64,000 nt of DNA from NCBI RefSeq assembly GCF_945906775.1, contig NZ_CAMDRE010000002.1, forward strand, positions 372,001-436,000. Direction: 5' to 3'. The stretch comes from Citrobacter sp. Marseille-Q6884 (GTDB lineage: Bacteria > Pseudomonadota > Gammaproteobacteria > Enterobacterales > Enterobacteriaceae). A model generated the notes under the pieces. It did no database searches. It was not told where the DNA came from and was given only the letters and a program-made list of their open reading frames with translations. A program made the position numbers and the translations under genes. This document shows, piece by piece, positions 16,056-25,378 of the stretch (within the stretch, counting starts at the first letter, position 1; the number at the start of each line of letters is the position of its first letter).

Positions 16056-17192
16056 GTGAAAATTCTCGTTGATGAAAATATGCCCTATGCCCGCGAACTG
16101 TTCAGTCGTTTGGGGGAGGTCAAAGCGGTTCCCGGTCGTCCGATTCCCGTCTCAGAACTGGATGATGCGGATGCGTTAATGGTGCGCTCGGTGACGAAAG
16201 TCAACGAATCCCTGCTGAGCGGAAAACCGGTTAAGTTTGTGGGGACTGCAACTGCCGGTACGGACCATGTGGATGACGCCTGGCTTGCGCAGTCGGGGAT
16301 TGGTTTCTCCGCAGCGCCCGGATGTAACGCCATTGCGGTTGTTGAATATGTCTTTTCCGCACTGTTAATGCTGGCGGAACGCGACGGTTTCGCGTTACGC
16401 GATCGTACAGTAGGCATCGTAGGCGTTGGCAACGTGGGCGCGCGTTTGCAGGCCCGACTGGAAGCGTTGGGGATCCGCACGTTACTTTGCGATCCACCGC
16501 GAGCCGATCGGGGTGACGAGGGCGATTTTCGCTCGCTGGAAGCACTGGTTGAGCAAGCCGATGTGCTGACCTTTCATACGCCGTTGTTTAAAGACGGTCC
16601 GTACAAAACGTTGCATTTGGCTGACGAGGCGCTCATAAGCCGACTGAAACCAGGAACCATCCTGATTAATGCCTGCCGTGGGCCGGTCATTGATAATACC
16701 GCGTTACTGAATCGACTTAATGCCGGGCAGTCGTTGAGCGTTGTGCTGGATGTCTGGGAAGGCGAGCCGGATCTGAATGTGGCGCTACTGGAGAAAGCGG
16801 ATATTGGTACGGCACACATTGCCGGTTATACCCTGGAAGGGAAAGCGCGCGGCACCACTCAGGTCTTTGAGGCCTATAGCAAGTTTATTGGTCGCGAACA
16901 GCACGTGGCATTGAACACGCTGTTGCCTGCGCCGGAATTCGGTCGTATTACATTGCATGGTCCGTTAGATCAGCCGACGCTGAAAAGGCTGGTGCATTTA
17001 GTGTATGATGTGCGCCGCGATGATGCGCCACTGCGTAAAGTCGCTGGAATTCCGGGTGAATTTGATAAACTGCGTAAAAACTATATTGAGCGCCGTGAAT
17101 GGTCGTCTCTATACGTAATGTGTGACGATGCTGCTGCAGCTACCTTGTTGTGTAAGCTGGGTTTTAACGCCGTTCATCACCCGGCACATTAA
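16056..17192 (+). CDS. pdxB: Erythronate-4-phosphate dehydrogenase
   Basis: This is a 378-residue protein when started at the GTG at 16056 (VKILVDENMPYARELF), the length of E. coli PdxB. The open frame extends upstream without homology. The Rossmann motif VGIVGVGNVGARL is at 119-131. Catalytic R208 (NACRGPVID), E237 and H254 (HIAGYT) of the D-2-hydroxyacid dehydrogenase family are in place. It oxidises 4-phosphoerythronate in the DXP-dependent vitamin B6 pathway. It heads the conserved pdxB-usg-truA-dedA series. Confidence 0.97.
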   Translation: MKILVDENMPYARELFSRLGEVKAVPGRPIPVSELDDADALMVRSVTKVNESLLSGKPVKFVGTATAGTDHVDDAWLAQSGIGFSAAPGCNAIAVVEYVFSALLMLAERDGFALRDRTVGIVGVGNVGARLQARLEALGIRTLLCDPPRADRGDEGDFRSLEALVEQADVLTFHTPLFKDGPYKTLHLADEALISRLKPGTILINACRGPVIDNTALLNRLNAGQSLSVVLDVWEGEPDLNVALLEKADIGTAHIAGYTLEGKARGTTQVFEAYSKFIGREQHVALNTLLPAPEFGRITLHGPLDQPTLKRLVHLVYDVRRDDAPLRKVAGIPGEFDKLRKNYIERREWSSLYVMCDDAAAATLLCKLGFNAVHHPAH

Positions 17193-17259
17193 TGTCTTCT
17201 TAATGCTCCCTGTCGAATAATGCGACAGGGACGCTTATGTATTTCTGGAGTAAATCACC

Positions 17260-18273
17260 ATGTCTGAAGGCTGGAATATTGCCATTCTGGGGGCCACGGG
17301 CGCCGTCGGCGAAGCCCTGCTCGATACACTGGCGGAACGCCAGTTCCCGGTCGGTGAGATTTATGCGCTGGCACGTAATGAAAGTGCGGGTGAACACCTG
17401 CGTTTTAGCGGTAAATCGATCATTGTTCAGGATGTTGCTGACTTTGACTGGACACAGGCGCAACTGGCATTTTTTGTTGCGGGTGCGGAAGCTACCGCTG
17501 CCTGGGTAGAAGAAGCCACCAATGTAGGTTGTCTGGTGATTGACAGCAGCGGTCTATTTGCTCTTGAGCCAGATGTTCCGCTGGTGGTACCGGACGTTAA
17601 CCCGTTCGTGCTGGCTGATTACCGCAACCGTAATGTCATTGCGGTACCCAATAGCCTGACCAGCCAACTGCTGTCTGCGCTGAAACCGCTTATTGATGAC
17701 GGCGGCGTTGCGCGTATTTCGGTGACCAATATTATCTCTGCTTCCACGCACGGTAAAAAAGCCGTAGATGCCTTGGCAGGGCAGAGTGCAAAACTGCTTA
17801 ACGGTATGCCGATCGACGACAACGATTTCTTTGGCCGCCAACTGGCGTTCAATATGCTGCCGTTATTGCCAGATCGCGAAGGCAGCGTGCGTGAAGAGCG
17901 TCGGATCGTCGATGAAGTGCGTAAAATCATGCAGGACGATGGACTGATGATCTCCGCAAGCATTGTGCAGTCACCGGTGTTTTACGGTCACGCGCAGATG
18001 GTGAACTTTGAAGCACTGCGCCCGCTGGCGGCAGAAGAAGCGCGCGATGCGTTTGAGCGTGGCGAAGATATCGTGCTGTCAGAAGCGACCGATTATCCAA
18101 CCCAGGTGGGTGATGCTTCTGGTTCACCGCATCTTTCTGTTGGCTGTGTGCATAATGATTACGGCATGCCGGAACAGGTTCAGTTCTGGTCTGTTGCTGA
18201 CAATGTGCGCTTTGGCGGCGCGTTGATGGCGGTAAAAATTGCTGAAAAACTGGTGCAGGAGTATCTGTACTGA
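17260..18273 (+). CDS. usg: USG-1, aspartate-semialdehyde dehydrogenase-like protein
   Basis: This 337-residue protein is homologous to aspartate-semialdehyde dehydrogenase. It has an N-terminal NADP-binding motif ILGATGAVGEALL (9-21). Where active enzymes have the nucleophilic cysteine, this protein reads VPNSLTSQ with serine at 132. It is therefore probably not a working dehydrogenase, as already known for USG-1 of E. coli. Its function is unknown. Its stop overlaps the truA start by one base (TGATG), so translation is coupled to truA. It has a good ribosome site (CTGGAG). Confidence 0.94.
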   Translation: MSEGWNIAILGATGAVGEALLDTLAERQFPVGEIYALARNESAGEHLRFSGKSIIVQDVADFDWTQAQLAFFVAGAEATAAWVEEATNVGCLVIDSSGLFALEPDVPLVVPDVNPFVLADYRNRNVIAVPNSLTSQLLSALKPLIDDGGVARISVTNIISASTHGKKAVDALAGQSAKLLNGMPIDDNDFFGRQLAFNMLPLLPDREGSVREERRIVDEVRKIMQDDGLMISASIVQSPVFYGHAQMVNFEALRPLAAEEARDAFERGEDIVLSEATDYPTQVGDASGSPHLSVGCVHNDYGMPEQVQFWSVADNVRFGGALMAVKIAEKLVQEYLY

Positions 18274-19085
18274 TGTCAGACCTGCAACAGCCGCCTGTAC
18301 ATAAAATTGCGCTGGGCATTGAATACGATGGCAGCAAATATTATGGCTGGCAGCGTCAGAACGAGGTGCGTAGCGTTCAGGAAAAGCTGGAAAAAGCGCT
18401 TTCACAGGTCGCCAATGAGCGCATTAATGTCTTTTGTGCCGGGCGTACAGATGCAGGCGTTCATGGTACGGGACAAGTGGTTCATTTTGAGACCACCGCG
18501 CAGCGTAAAGATGCGGCATGGACGTTGGGGGTAAATGCAAATTTGCCTGACGACATTGCCGTGCGTTGGGTGAAAGCGGTTCCCGATGATTTTCATGCCC
18601 GATTTAGCGCGACGGCTCGCCGTTATCGCTACATCATCTACAATCATCGGTTGCGTCCTGCGGTTTTAGGTAAAGGCGTCACGCATTACTATGAGTCTCT
18701 GGATGCTGAGCGTATGCATCGTGCGGCTCAATGCCTGATTGGTGAAAATGATTTTACCTCGTTTCGGGCAGTACAGTGCCAGTCGCGCACGCCATGGCGC
18801 AACGTGATGCACATCAACGTCACGCGTCACGGCCCGTATGTGGTGGTCGATATCAAAGCAAATGCCTTTGTACATCATATGGTCAGGAATATTGTCGGCA
18901 GCCTGATGGAAGTAGGTGCCCACAACCAGCCGGAGAGCTGGATAGCAGAGTTGTTAGCGGCGAAGGACAGAACGCTGGCAGCGGCAACGGCGAAAGCGGA
19001 AGGTTTGTATCTGGTTGCGGTGGATTATCCTGACCGGTTTGACCTGCCAAAACCGCCAATGGGCCCGCTGTTCCTGGCGGACTAA
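18273..19085 (+). CDS. truA: tRNA pseudouridine(38-40) synthase
   Basis: This 270-residue protein is full length for TruA. The catalytic aspartate is D60 in AGRTDAGVHG. RYRYIIYN and the FVHHMVRNIVG segment typical of the family follow. It converts U38, U39 and U40 to pseudouridine in the anticodon arm of many tRNAs, including tRNA-His, so it also affects leader-controlled operons. It starts on the last base of usg. Confidence 0.98.
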   Translation: MSDLQQPPVHKIALGIEYDGSKYYGWQRQNEVRSVQEKLEKALSQVANERINVFCAGRTDAGVHGTGQVVHFETTAQRKDAAWTLGVNANLPDDIAVRWVKAVPDDFHARFSATARRYRYIIYNHRLRPAVLGKGVTHYYESLDAERMHRAAQCLIGENDFTSFRAVQCQSRTPWRNVMHINVTRHGPYVVVDIKANAFVHHMVRNIVGSLMEVGAHNQPESWIAELLAAKDRTLAAATAKAEGLYLVAVDYPDRFDLPKPPMGPLFLAD

Positions 19086-19164
19086 TTCAAAAATGTACTC
19101 AACATCGGTCAGGCTGCAGCATACGAACCGGCATCCTGAAAGATGAAGAGTAAAAGGCATAAAT

Positions 19165-19824
19165 ATGGACCTGATTTATTTTCTCATCGATTTTATCCTG
19201 CACATTGATGTGCACCTGGCTGAGCTGGTCGCGGAATACGGTGTTTGGGTATACGCCATTCTGTTTCTGATTCTGTTTTGTGAAACCGGATTGGTGGTAA
19301 CGCCGTTTCTGCCTGGCGATTCGCTGTTATTCGTCGCAGGCGCGCTTTCTGCGTTGCCAGGCAATGATTTGAATGTCCATCTGATGGTGGCGCTAATGAT
19401 TGTGGCGGCGATAGTGGGCGATGCGGTGAACTACACGATTGGTCGGTTGTTTGGTGAAAAACTCTTCAGCAATCCGAACTCTAAAATTTTCCGCCGTAGC
19501 TACCTGGATAAAACCCATGCGTTCTACGAACGTCATGGCGGCAAAACGATTATTTTGGCGCGCTTTGTCCCTATCGTTCGTACATTTGCGCCATTTGTTG
19601 CAGGTATGGGGCATATGTCCTACCGTCATTTTGCGATGTATAACGTTGCCGGGGCGCTGCTGTGGGTATTGCTGTTTACCTACGCCGGCTATCTGTTTGG
19701 CGATCTGCCGGTGGTTCAGGAAAACCTGAAATTATTGATTGTGGCGATTATCGTCCTCTCTGTATTGCCAGGTGTTATTGAAGTGATTCGTCACAGACGT
19801 GCTGCGTCACGCGCTGCAAAATAG
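19165..19824 (+). CDS. dedA: DedA family inner membrane protein
   Basis: This 219-residue membrane protein has about five helices. The DedA signature is visible: FCETGLVVTPFLPGDSLLF near 37-55, GDAVNYTIGR (86-95) and the ARFVPIVRTFAPFVAGMG segment (about 131-148) with its conserved arginines. DedA/VTT proteins act in membrane lipid recycling, including undecaprenyl phosphate or phospholipid flipping, and in proton-motive-force balance. It lies between truA and accD as in E. coli. Confidence 0.96.
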   Translation: MDLIYFLIDFILHIDVHLAELVAEYGVWVYAILFLILFCETGLVVTPFLPGDSLLFVAGALSALPGNDLNVHLMVALMIVAAIVGDAVNYTIGRLFGEKLFSNPNSKIFRRSYLDKTHAFYERHGGKTIILARFVPIVRTFAPFVAGMGHMSYRHFAMYNVAGALLWVLLFTYAGYLFGDLPVVQENLKLLIVAIIVLSVLPGVIEVIRHRRAASRAAK

Positions 19825-19973
19825 AAAGTAACTCAGCGGTTCGACCACTTTTTTATCCAAAGTTTCGGGCTGTTATGTTTTAATGTGCAACATTCATGGT
19901 CTGTTAGGGGCAAAAATGGCATTATGCGCCCCTTATAACAAAACTGACTAAGGTTCAGGCAGAAAGGTCACCA

Positions 19974-20888
19974 ATGAGCTGGATTGAACGAATTAAAAGC
20001 AACATTACTCCCACCCGCAAGGCAAGCATTCCTGAAGGGGTGTGGACCAAGTGTGATAGCTGCGGTCAGGTTTTATACCGTGCTGAGCTGGAACGTAATC
20101 TTGAGGTCTGTCCGAAGTGTGACCATCATATGCGCATGTCGGCGCGCAATCGCCTGCATAGCCTGTTAGATGAAGGTTCTCTTGTGGAACTGGGTAGCGA
20201 GCTTGAGCCGAAAGACGTGCTGAAGTTTCGTGATTCCAAGAAATACAAAGACAGACTCGCGTCTGCGCAGAAAGAAACTGGCGAGAAAGATGCGCTGGTG
20301 GTAATGAAAGGCACACTGCATGGTATGCCGGTTGTTGCTGCTGCATTCGAGTTCTCTTTTATGGGCGGCTCCATGGGTTCCGTGGTTGGCGCACGTTTCG
20401 TTCGTGCCGTAGAGCAGGCGCTGGAAGACAACTGTCCGCTGATCTGCTTCTCCGCGTCAGGCGGGGCGCGTATGCAGGAAGCGCTGATGTCACTGATGCA
20501 GATGGCAAAAACCTCTGCCGCACTGGCGAAAATGCAGGAGCGCGGTTTACCGTATATTTCTGTGCTGACCGACCCAACAATGGGTGGCGTTTCAGCGAGC
20601 TTCGCAATGCTGGGTGATCTCAACGTTGCTGAGCCGAAAGCGTTGATCGGTTTTGCCGGTCCGCGCGTTATCGAGCAAACTGTACGTGAGAAACTGCCGC
20701 CGGGATTCCAGCGTAGTGAGTTCCTGATTGAAAAAGGCGCGATTGATATGATCGTTCGTCGCCCGGAAATGCGCCTGAAACTGGCGAGTGTTCTGGCGAA
20801 GCTGATGAATCTCCCTGCGCCAAACCCGGATGAACCGCGTGAAGGCGTGGTGGTACCGCCGGTACCCGATCAGGAATCAGAGGCCTGA
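19974..20888 (+). CDS. accD: Acetyl-CoA carboxylase carboxyltransferase subunit beta
   Basis: This 304-residue protein has a Cys4 zinc ribbon at the N-terminus (C27, C30, C46, C49) followed by the crotonase-fold carboxyltransferase domain. That domain includes SASGGARMQEALMSLMQM and a GFAGPRVIEQT segment. With AccA it transfers the carboxyl group from carboxybiotin to acetyl-CoA, giving malonyl-CoA. The zinc finger also lets AccD bind its own and accA mRNA. The leader contains a GC-rich inverted repeat (AGGGGC near 19906, GCCCCT near 19928) that could serve a regulatory role. An ERIC-type repeat follows the gene. Confidence 0.98.
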   Translation: MSWIERIKSNITPTRKASIPEGVWTKCDSCGQVLYRAELERNLEVCPKCDHHMRMSARNRLHSLLDEGSLVELGSELEPKDVLKFRDSKKYKDRLASAQKETGEKDALVVMKGTLHGMPVVAAAFEFSFMGGSMGSVVGARFVRAVEQALEDNCPLICFSASGGARMQEALMSLMQMAKTSAALAKMQERGLPYISVLTDPTMGGVSASFAMLGDLNVAEPKALIGFAGPRVIEQTVREKLPPGFQRSEFLIEKGAIDMIVRRPEMRLKLASVLAKLMNLPAPNPDEPREGVVVPPVPDQESEA

Positions 20889-20895
20889 TAGTTTA

Positions 20896-21016
20896 CTCTA
20901 TGGATTTCGAGTTGCAGGAAGGCAGCAAGAGAGTGCATCCCGATGAACTTACACCGTTAAGTGAGTCGGGCGAGCGAGTACCGCTAACACTCCTGCAACT
21001 TGAAAGGCGACGAGTA
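20896..21016 (+). repeat. ERIC-type repeat between accD and folC (diverged)
   Basis: The ends read like ERIC termini (CGAGTTGCAGGAAGGC at the left, CCTGCAACTTGAAAGG at the right). The centre has the ERIC layout of imperfect inverted halves around CTTACACCGTTAAGTGAG. It has many mismatches to the ERIC consensus. It lengthens the accD-folC spacer and would fold in the transcript. Confidence 0.7.
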
Positions 21017-21080
21017 CAAAAGGGCAGGGCCGGTCGGCGCTGCCTTTTGCTTTTCTCAACGTAACGAATCTACGGGCATC

Positions 21081-22349
21081 ATGGACAATAAACGTATTCC
21101 TCAAGCCGCGTCGCCCCTGGCGTCGTGGCTTTCTTATCTGGAAAACCTGCACAGTAAAACCATCGATTTGGGCCTTGAGCGCGTCAGTCAGGTCGCCCGT
21201 AAGCTGGGCATACTGAAACCTGCGCCTTTTGTTTTTACAGTGGCGGGAACGAACGGTAAAGGTACGACCTGCCGTACGCTGGAGTCTGTACTGACCGCGG
21301 CGGGTTACAAAGTCGGGGTGTACAGCTCTCCCCATCTGGTGCGTTATACAGAACGCGTTCGCGTTCAGGGACGTGAGCTCCCGGAAGGCGCACATACCGC
21401 TTCTTTTGCTGAGATTGAAACGGCACGTGGCGAAATTTCGCTGACCTATTTTGAATATGGCACGTTGTCGGCGTTGTGGCTGTTTAAACAAGCCCAGCTT
21501 GATGTGGTGATTCTGGAAGTGGGTCTGGGTGGACGTCTTGATGCTACCAATATCGTCGATGCTGATGTCGCGGTAGTCACCAGTATTGCACTTGACCATA
21601 CCGACTGGCTGGGACCGGATCGCGAAAGTATTGGCCGTGAAAAAGCAGGGATTTTCCGCGCAGAAAAACCGGCTATCGTCGGCGAGCCGGAAATGCCTTA
21701 CACCATCGCGGATGTGGCGCAAGAGACCGGGGCATTTTTACAGCGTTGTGGTGTGGACTGGCGCTATGCCGTCACAGAGAACGACTGGTCCTTTACAGAT
21801 AGCCACGGTACGCTGGCGCACCTGCCATTACCACAGGTTCCGCAACCGAATGCCGCGACCGCACTGGCTGCGCTTCGGACCAGTGGGCTTAATGTGAGTG
21901 AACAGGCCATTCGTGAGGGCATTGAGCAGGCCATTTTACCGGGACGCTTCCAGATTGTGAGCGAGTCGCCACGGGTGATTTTCGACGTCGCCCATAATCC
22001 TCATGCGGCAGAATATCTAACCGGACGTCTGAAAAAGTTAGTGAAAAACGGGCGCATACTTGCGGTTATCGGTATGCTACATGATAAAGACATTGCCGGT
22101 ACGTTGGCCTGGTTGAAAAGCGTGGTTAACGATTGGTATTGTGCGCCCCTGGAAGGGCCGCGTGGTGCGACCGCAGAACAACTGCTGGAGCATCTGGGTA
22201 ACGGTGAAGCCTATGGCAGCGTTGCTGAGGCATGGCATGCGGCGCTGGCAAATGCAAAACCAGAAGATACCGTGTTGGTGTGTGGATCGTTTCACACTGT
22301 CGCACATGTCATGGAAGTCATAGACGTGGGGAGAAGCGGTGGCGAGTAA
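21081..22349 (+). CDS. folC: Bifunctional folylpolyglutamate/dihydrofolate synthase
   Basis: This is a 422-residue protein when started at the ATG at 21081 (MDNKRIPQAASPLASWLSYL), as in E. coli. The frame is open further upstream into the ERIC repeat but is not conserved there. The Mur-ligase-type P-loop is AGTNGKGTT (55-63), and LGLGGRLDATN follows. It adds glutamate to dihydropteroate and extends the glutamate tail of folates. Its end overlaps the GTG-less start of dedD by 11 bp, giving translational coupling. Confidence 0.97.
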   Translation: MDNKRIPQAASPLASWLSYLENLHSKTIDLGLERVSQVARKLGILKPAPFVFTVAGTNGKGTTCRTLESVLTAAGYKVGVYSSPHLVRYTERVRVQGRELPEGAHTASFAEIETARGEISLTYFEYGTLSALWLFKQAQLDVVILEVGLGGRLDATNIVDADVAVVTSIALDHTDWLGPDRESIGREKAGIFRAEKPAIVGEPEMPYTIADVAQETGAFLQRCGVDWRYAVTENDWSFTDSHGTLAHLPLPQVPQPNAATALAALRTSGLNVSEQAIREGIEQAILPGRFQIVSESPRVIFDVAHNPHAAEYLTGRLKKLVKNGRILAVIGMLHDKDIAGTLAWLKSVVNDWYCAPLEGPRGATAEQLLEHLGNGEAYGSVAEAWHAALANAKPEDTVLVCGSFHTVAHVMEVIDVGRSGGE

Positions 22350-22995
22350 GTTTCAGAATCGATTAGTTGGCACCATTGTGCTGGTTGCGCTTGGGGTGAT
22401 TGTGCTTCCCGGGCTGCTTGACGGGCAGAAGAAGCATTATCAGGACGAGTTTGCGGCGATCCCGCTGGTGCCTAAACCCGGCGATCGCGATGAGCCTGAT
22501 ATGATGCCTGCGGCGACGCAGGCTCTGCCGACACAGCCACCTGAAGGGGCGGCAGAAGAGGTACGTGCGGGTGATGCTGCCGCGCCGTCGTTGGATCCCT
22601 CGCGCCTGGCGACGACAAGCAGTGCGGATCTTGATCCAATACCGGCGCCTGTCGAACCGCCTAAACCCAAACCGAAGCCGCAACCTGTTGCCGTCACTCC
22701 GGCACCGGCGCCTGCGCCAAAACCTGTCGCTGAAGAAACGCCTGCTCCGACAGGGAAGGCGTACGTTGTGCAACTCGGTGCGTTGAAAAATGCCGATAAG
22801 GTCAACGAGATCGTGGGTAAACTTCGTGGCGCTGGCTTCCGGGTATATACTTCCCCGTCAACGCCAGTGCAGGGTAAAATCACCCGTATTCTCGTGGGGC
22901 CTGACGCTTCCAGGGATAAACTGAAAAACTCGTTGGGCGAGCTGCAGAAAATCTCCGGATTGAGCGGCGTCGTGATGGGTTACAGCCCGAACTAA
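22339..22995 (+). CDS. dedD: Cell division protein DedD (SPOR domain)
   Basis: This is a 218-residue bitopic protein. One membrane helix (about 9-27) follows a short cytoplasmic start. A long Pro/Ala/Lys-rich periplasmic linker comes next (about 60-135). A SPOR domain ends the protein (about 141-216, beginning YVVQLGALKNADKV). SPOR domains bind stem-peptide-free glycan at the septum. DedD supports constriction with FtsN. The ORF begins with GTG (reads GTGGCGAGT) inside the end of folC. Confidence 0.95.
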   Translation: MASKFQNRLVGTIVLVALGVIVLPGLLDGQKKHYQDEFAAIPLVPKPGDRDEPDMMPAATQALPTQPPEGAAEEVRAGDAAAPSLDPSRLATTSSADLDPIPAPVEPPKPKPKPQPVAVTPAPAPAPKPVAEETPAPTGKAYVVQLGALKNADKVNEIVGKLRGAGFRVYTSPSTPVQGKITRILVGPDASRDKLKNSLGELQKISGLSGVVMGYSPN

Positions 22996-23003
22996 GGTAG
23001 GGT

Positions 23004-23090
23004 GCCTGATGACGATGCTTCGCGTCTTATCGGGCCTACTGTATCGATATGTTGTAGGCCGGAGAAGGTGCTCGCACCGCTTCCGGCAAT
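23004..23090. repeat. REP pair (BIME) between dedD and cvpA
   Basis: Two REP units lie in opposite orientation. One begins GCCTGATGACGATGCTTCG (23004-23039) and its inverse begins GTAGGCCGGAGAAGGTGC (23054-23090). Both end or begin with the GCCTAC/GTAGGC tip. This is a typical 3'-side location for mRNA-stabilising REPs. Confidence 0.85.
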
Positions 23091-23112
23091 GCCCGAAGAG
23101 GCAAAAAGTTCG

Positions 23113-23147
23113 ATGGCGTTGAAGATTTTTTCAGCGCCATTTTTATT
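23113..23147 (+). terminator. Intrinsic terminator of the folC-dedD unit
   Basis: ATGGCGTTGA (23113-23122) pairs with TCAGCGCCAT (23131-23140) with one wobble and is followed by TTTTT. Confidence 0.75.
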
Positions 23148-23169
23148 TACGCGTGGCAAGGAAATCCCT

Positions 23170-23198
23170 ACGCAAACGTTTTCTTTTTCTGTTAGAAT
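23170..23198 (+). promoter_or_regulatory. PurR box and promoter of cvpA-purF
   Basis: ACGCAAACGTTTTCTT (23170-23185) matches the PurR operator consensus closely. A -10 like TAGAAT is at 23193-23198, so PurR would cover the -35 region. This fits purine repression of cvpA-purF-ubiX. Confidence 0.87.
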
Positions 23199-23241
23199 GC
23201 GCCCCGAACAGGACGACAGGGCGTAAAATCGTGGGACACAT

Positions 23242-23730
23242 ATGGTCTGGATTGATTACGCCATTATCGCGGTGATTGGTTTTTCCTGTCTGGTTAGCCT
23301 GATCCGTGGCTTTGTTCGTGAAGCATTATCGTTGGTGACTTGGGGTTGTGCTTTCTTTGTCGCCAGCCATTACTACACTTACCTGTCTGTCTGGTTTACG
23401 GGCTTTGAAGACGAACTGGTTCGAAATGGGATTGCTATCGCGATACTGTTTATCGCGACACTTATCGTCGGCGCTATCGTTAACTTTGTGATAGGCCAGC
23501 TGGTGGAGAAAACAGGGCTGTCAGGTACTGACAGGGTGCTGGGGATCTGCTTTGGTGCTCTGCGAGGAGCGTTGATCGTCGCCGCCATACTGTTCTTTCT
23601 CGATACGTTTACCGGTGTGTCGAAAAGTGAAGACTGGAGTAAGTCGCAGCTTATCCCGCAGTTCAGTTTTATCATCAGATGGTTCTTTGACTATCTGCAA
23701 AGCTCGTCAAGTTTCTTGCCCAAAGTATAA
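23242..23730 (+). CDS. cvpA: CvpA family inner membrane protein
   Basis: This 162-residue protein has four membrane helices (about 5-25, 30-48, 64-90, 103-125). It is the size of E. coli CvpA. It is required for colicin V production, and in pathogens for bile-salt or deoxycholate resistance. Its biochemical activity is unknown. It is the first gene of the PurR-controlled unit, 33 bp before purF. Confidence 0.96.
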   Translation: MVWIDYAIIAVIGFSCLVSLIRGFVREALSLVTWGCAFFVASHYYTYLSVWFTGFEDELVRNGIAIAILFIATLIVGAIVNFVIGQLVEKTGLSGTDRVLGICFGALRGALIVAAILFFLDTFTGVSKSEDWSKSQLIPQFSFIIRWFFDYLQSSSSFLPKV

Positions 23731-23763
23731 ACTTTGGGTCGTTGCTGAACGAGGAAAAGACGT

Positions 23764-25281
23764 ATGTGCGGTATTGTCGGTATCGCCGGTGTTATGCCGG
23801 TAAACCAGTCGATTTATGACGCGTTAACGGTGCTTCAGCATCGTGGTCAGGATGCCGCGGGCATCATCACTATTGATGCCAATAACTGCTTCCGCTTGCG
23901 AAAAGCGAACGGGATGGTGAGCGACATTTTTGAAGCTCGCCATATGCAGCGTTTGCAGGGCAATATGGGCATCGGCCATGTGCGTTACCCAACGGCTGGC
24001 AGCTCCAGCGCCTCCGAAGCTCAACCTTTTTACGTTAACTCACCGTATGGTATTACGCTTGCCCACAACGGCAACCTGACCAATGCGCATGAGCTGCGTA
24101 AAAAGCTGTTTGAAGAAAAGCGCCGTCACATCAACACCACTTCCGATTCTGAAATTCTGCTGAATATTTTCGCCAGCGAGCTGGATAACTTCCGCCATTA
24201 CCCGCTGGAAGCCGATAATATTTTTGCTGCGATCGCTGCTACCAACCGTCAGATCCGCGGCGCATATGCCTGCGTGGCGATGATTATCGGTCACGGCATG
24301 GTCGCCTTCCGCGATCCTAACGGTATCCGTCCGTTGGTGCTCGGCAAACGCGATATTGGCGATGGTCGTACCGAATATATGGTTGCCTCCGAAAGCGTGG
24401 CGCTGGATACGCTGGGCTTTGAATTCCTGCGTGACGTTGCACCAGGCGAAGCGGTCTACATCACTGAGAAAGGCCAGCTGTTTACCCGCCAGTGTGCAGA
24501 TAACCCGGTCAGCAACCCGTGCCTGTTCGAATACGTCTACTTTGCGCGTCCTGACTCCTTTATCGACAAAATTTCCGTCTACAGCGCTCGTGTGAATATG
24601 GGCACCAAGCTTGGCGAAAAAATTGCGCGCGAGTGGGAAGATCTGGATATCGACGTGGTGATCCCGATTCCGGAAACCTCATGTGATATTGCGCTGGAAA
24701 TCGCCCGTATTCTCGGCAAACCGTACCGTCAGGGATTTGTGAAAAATCGCTATGTCGGTCGTACCTTCATCATGCCGGGTCAGCAACTGCGTCGCAAATC
24801 CGTACGCCGTAAGCTGAATGCGAACCGCGCTGAATTCCGCGATAAGAATGTGCTGCTGGTGGATGATTCCATCGTGCGGGGAACGACCTCAGAACAGATT
24901 ATCGAGATGGCGCGTGAAGCGGGAGCGAAGAAGGTGTATCTGGCCTCCGCTGCACCGGAAATCCGCTTCCCGAATGTTTACGGCATTGATATGCCGACGG
25001 CGACAGAACTGATTGCCCACGGGCGTGAAGTCGACGAGATCCGCCAGATAATTGGCGCAGACGGTCTTATTTTCCAAGATCTGAACGATTTGATTGAAGC
25101 CGTACGCGCTGAGAACCCGGATATTCAGCAGTTTGAATGTTCCGTGTTTAACGGTGTGTACGTGACCAAAGATGTTGACCAGCAATATCTCGATTTTCTG
25201 GATACTTTGCGTAACGACGATGCCAAAGCGGTACAACGTCAGAACGAAGTCGAAAACCTCGAAATGCACAACGAAGGTTAA
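23764..25281 (+). CDS. purF: Amidophosphoribosyltransferase
   Basis: This is a 505-residue protein. The glutaminase nucleophile is Cys2 (MCGIVGIAG), exposed after removal of Met1, with GHVRYPTAG and HNGNLTN of the Ntn domain following. The phosphoribosyltransferase domain has the PRPP loop VLLVDDSIVRGTT (363-375). It makes 5-phosphoribosylamine, the first committed step of purine synthesis. It is controlled by the upstream PurR box. Confidence 0.98.
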   Translation: MCGIVGIAGVMPVNQSIYDALTVLQHRGQDAAGIITIDANNCFRLRKANGMVSDIFEARHMQRLQGNMGIGHVRYPTAGSSSASEAQPFYVNSPYGITLAHNGNLTNAHELRKKLFEEKRRHINTTSDSEILLNIFASELDNFRHYPLEADNIFAAIAATNRQIRGAYACVAMIIGHGMVAFRDPNGIRPLVLGKRDIGDGRTEYMVASESVALDTLGFEFLRDVAPGEAVYITEKGQLFTRQCADNPVSNPCLFEYVYFARPDSFIDKISVYSARVNMGTKLGEKIAREWEDLDIDVVIPIPETSCDIALEIARILGKPYRQGFVKNRYVGRTFIMPGQQLRRKSVRRKLNANRAEFRDKNVLLVDDSIVRGTTSEQIIEMAREAGAKKVYLASAAPEIRFPNVYGIDMPTATELIAHGREVDEIRQIIGADGLIFQDLNDLIEAVRAENPDIQQFECSVFNGVYVTKDVDQQYLDFLDTLRNDDAKAVQRQNEVENLEMHNEG

Positions 25282-25295
25282 TTATCCTTCTTCAG

Positions 25296-25319
25296 GTAAG
25301 GGCGCAGCCGCGCCCTTAC
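25296..25319 (+). terminator. Hairpin between purF and ubiX
   Basis: Perfect 10-bp arms GTAAGGGCGC and GCGCCCTTAC with a 4-nt loop are followed by only a weak T tract. It is a terminator or attenuating hairpin that probably lets some transcription reach ubiX. Confidence 0.6.
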
Positions 25320-25378
25320 TTGCAACTCCTCGCAAAATCCTGCAAAGTCAGCCCTGAAGCAAGAAAGGGCGAATAAAC

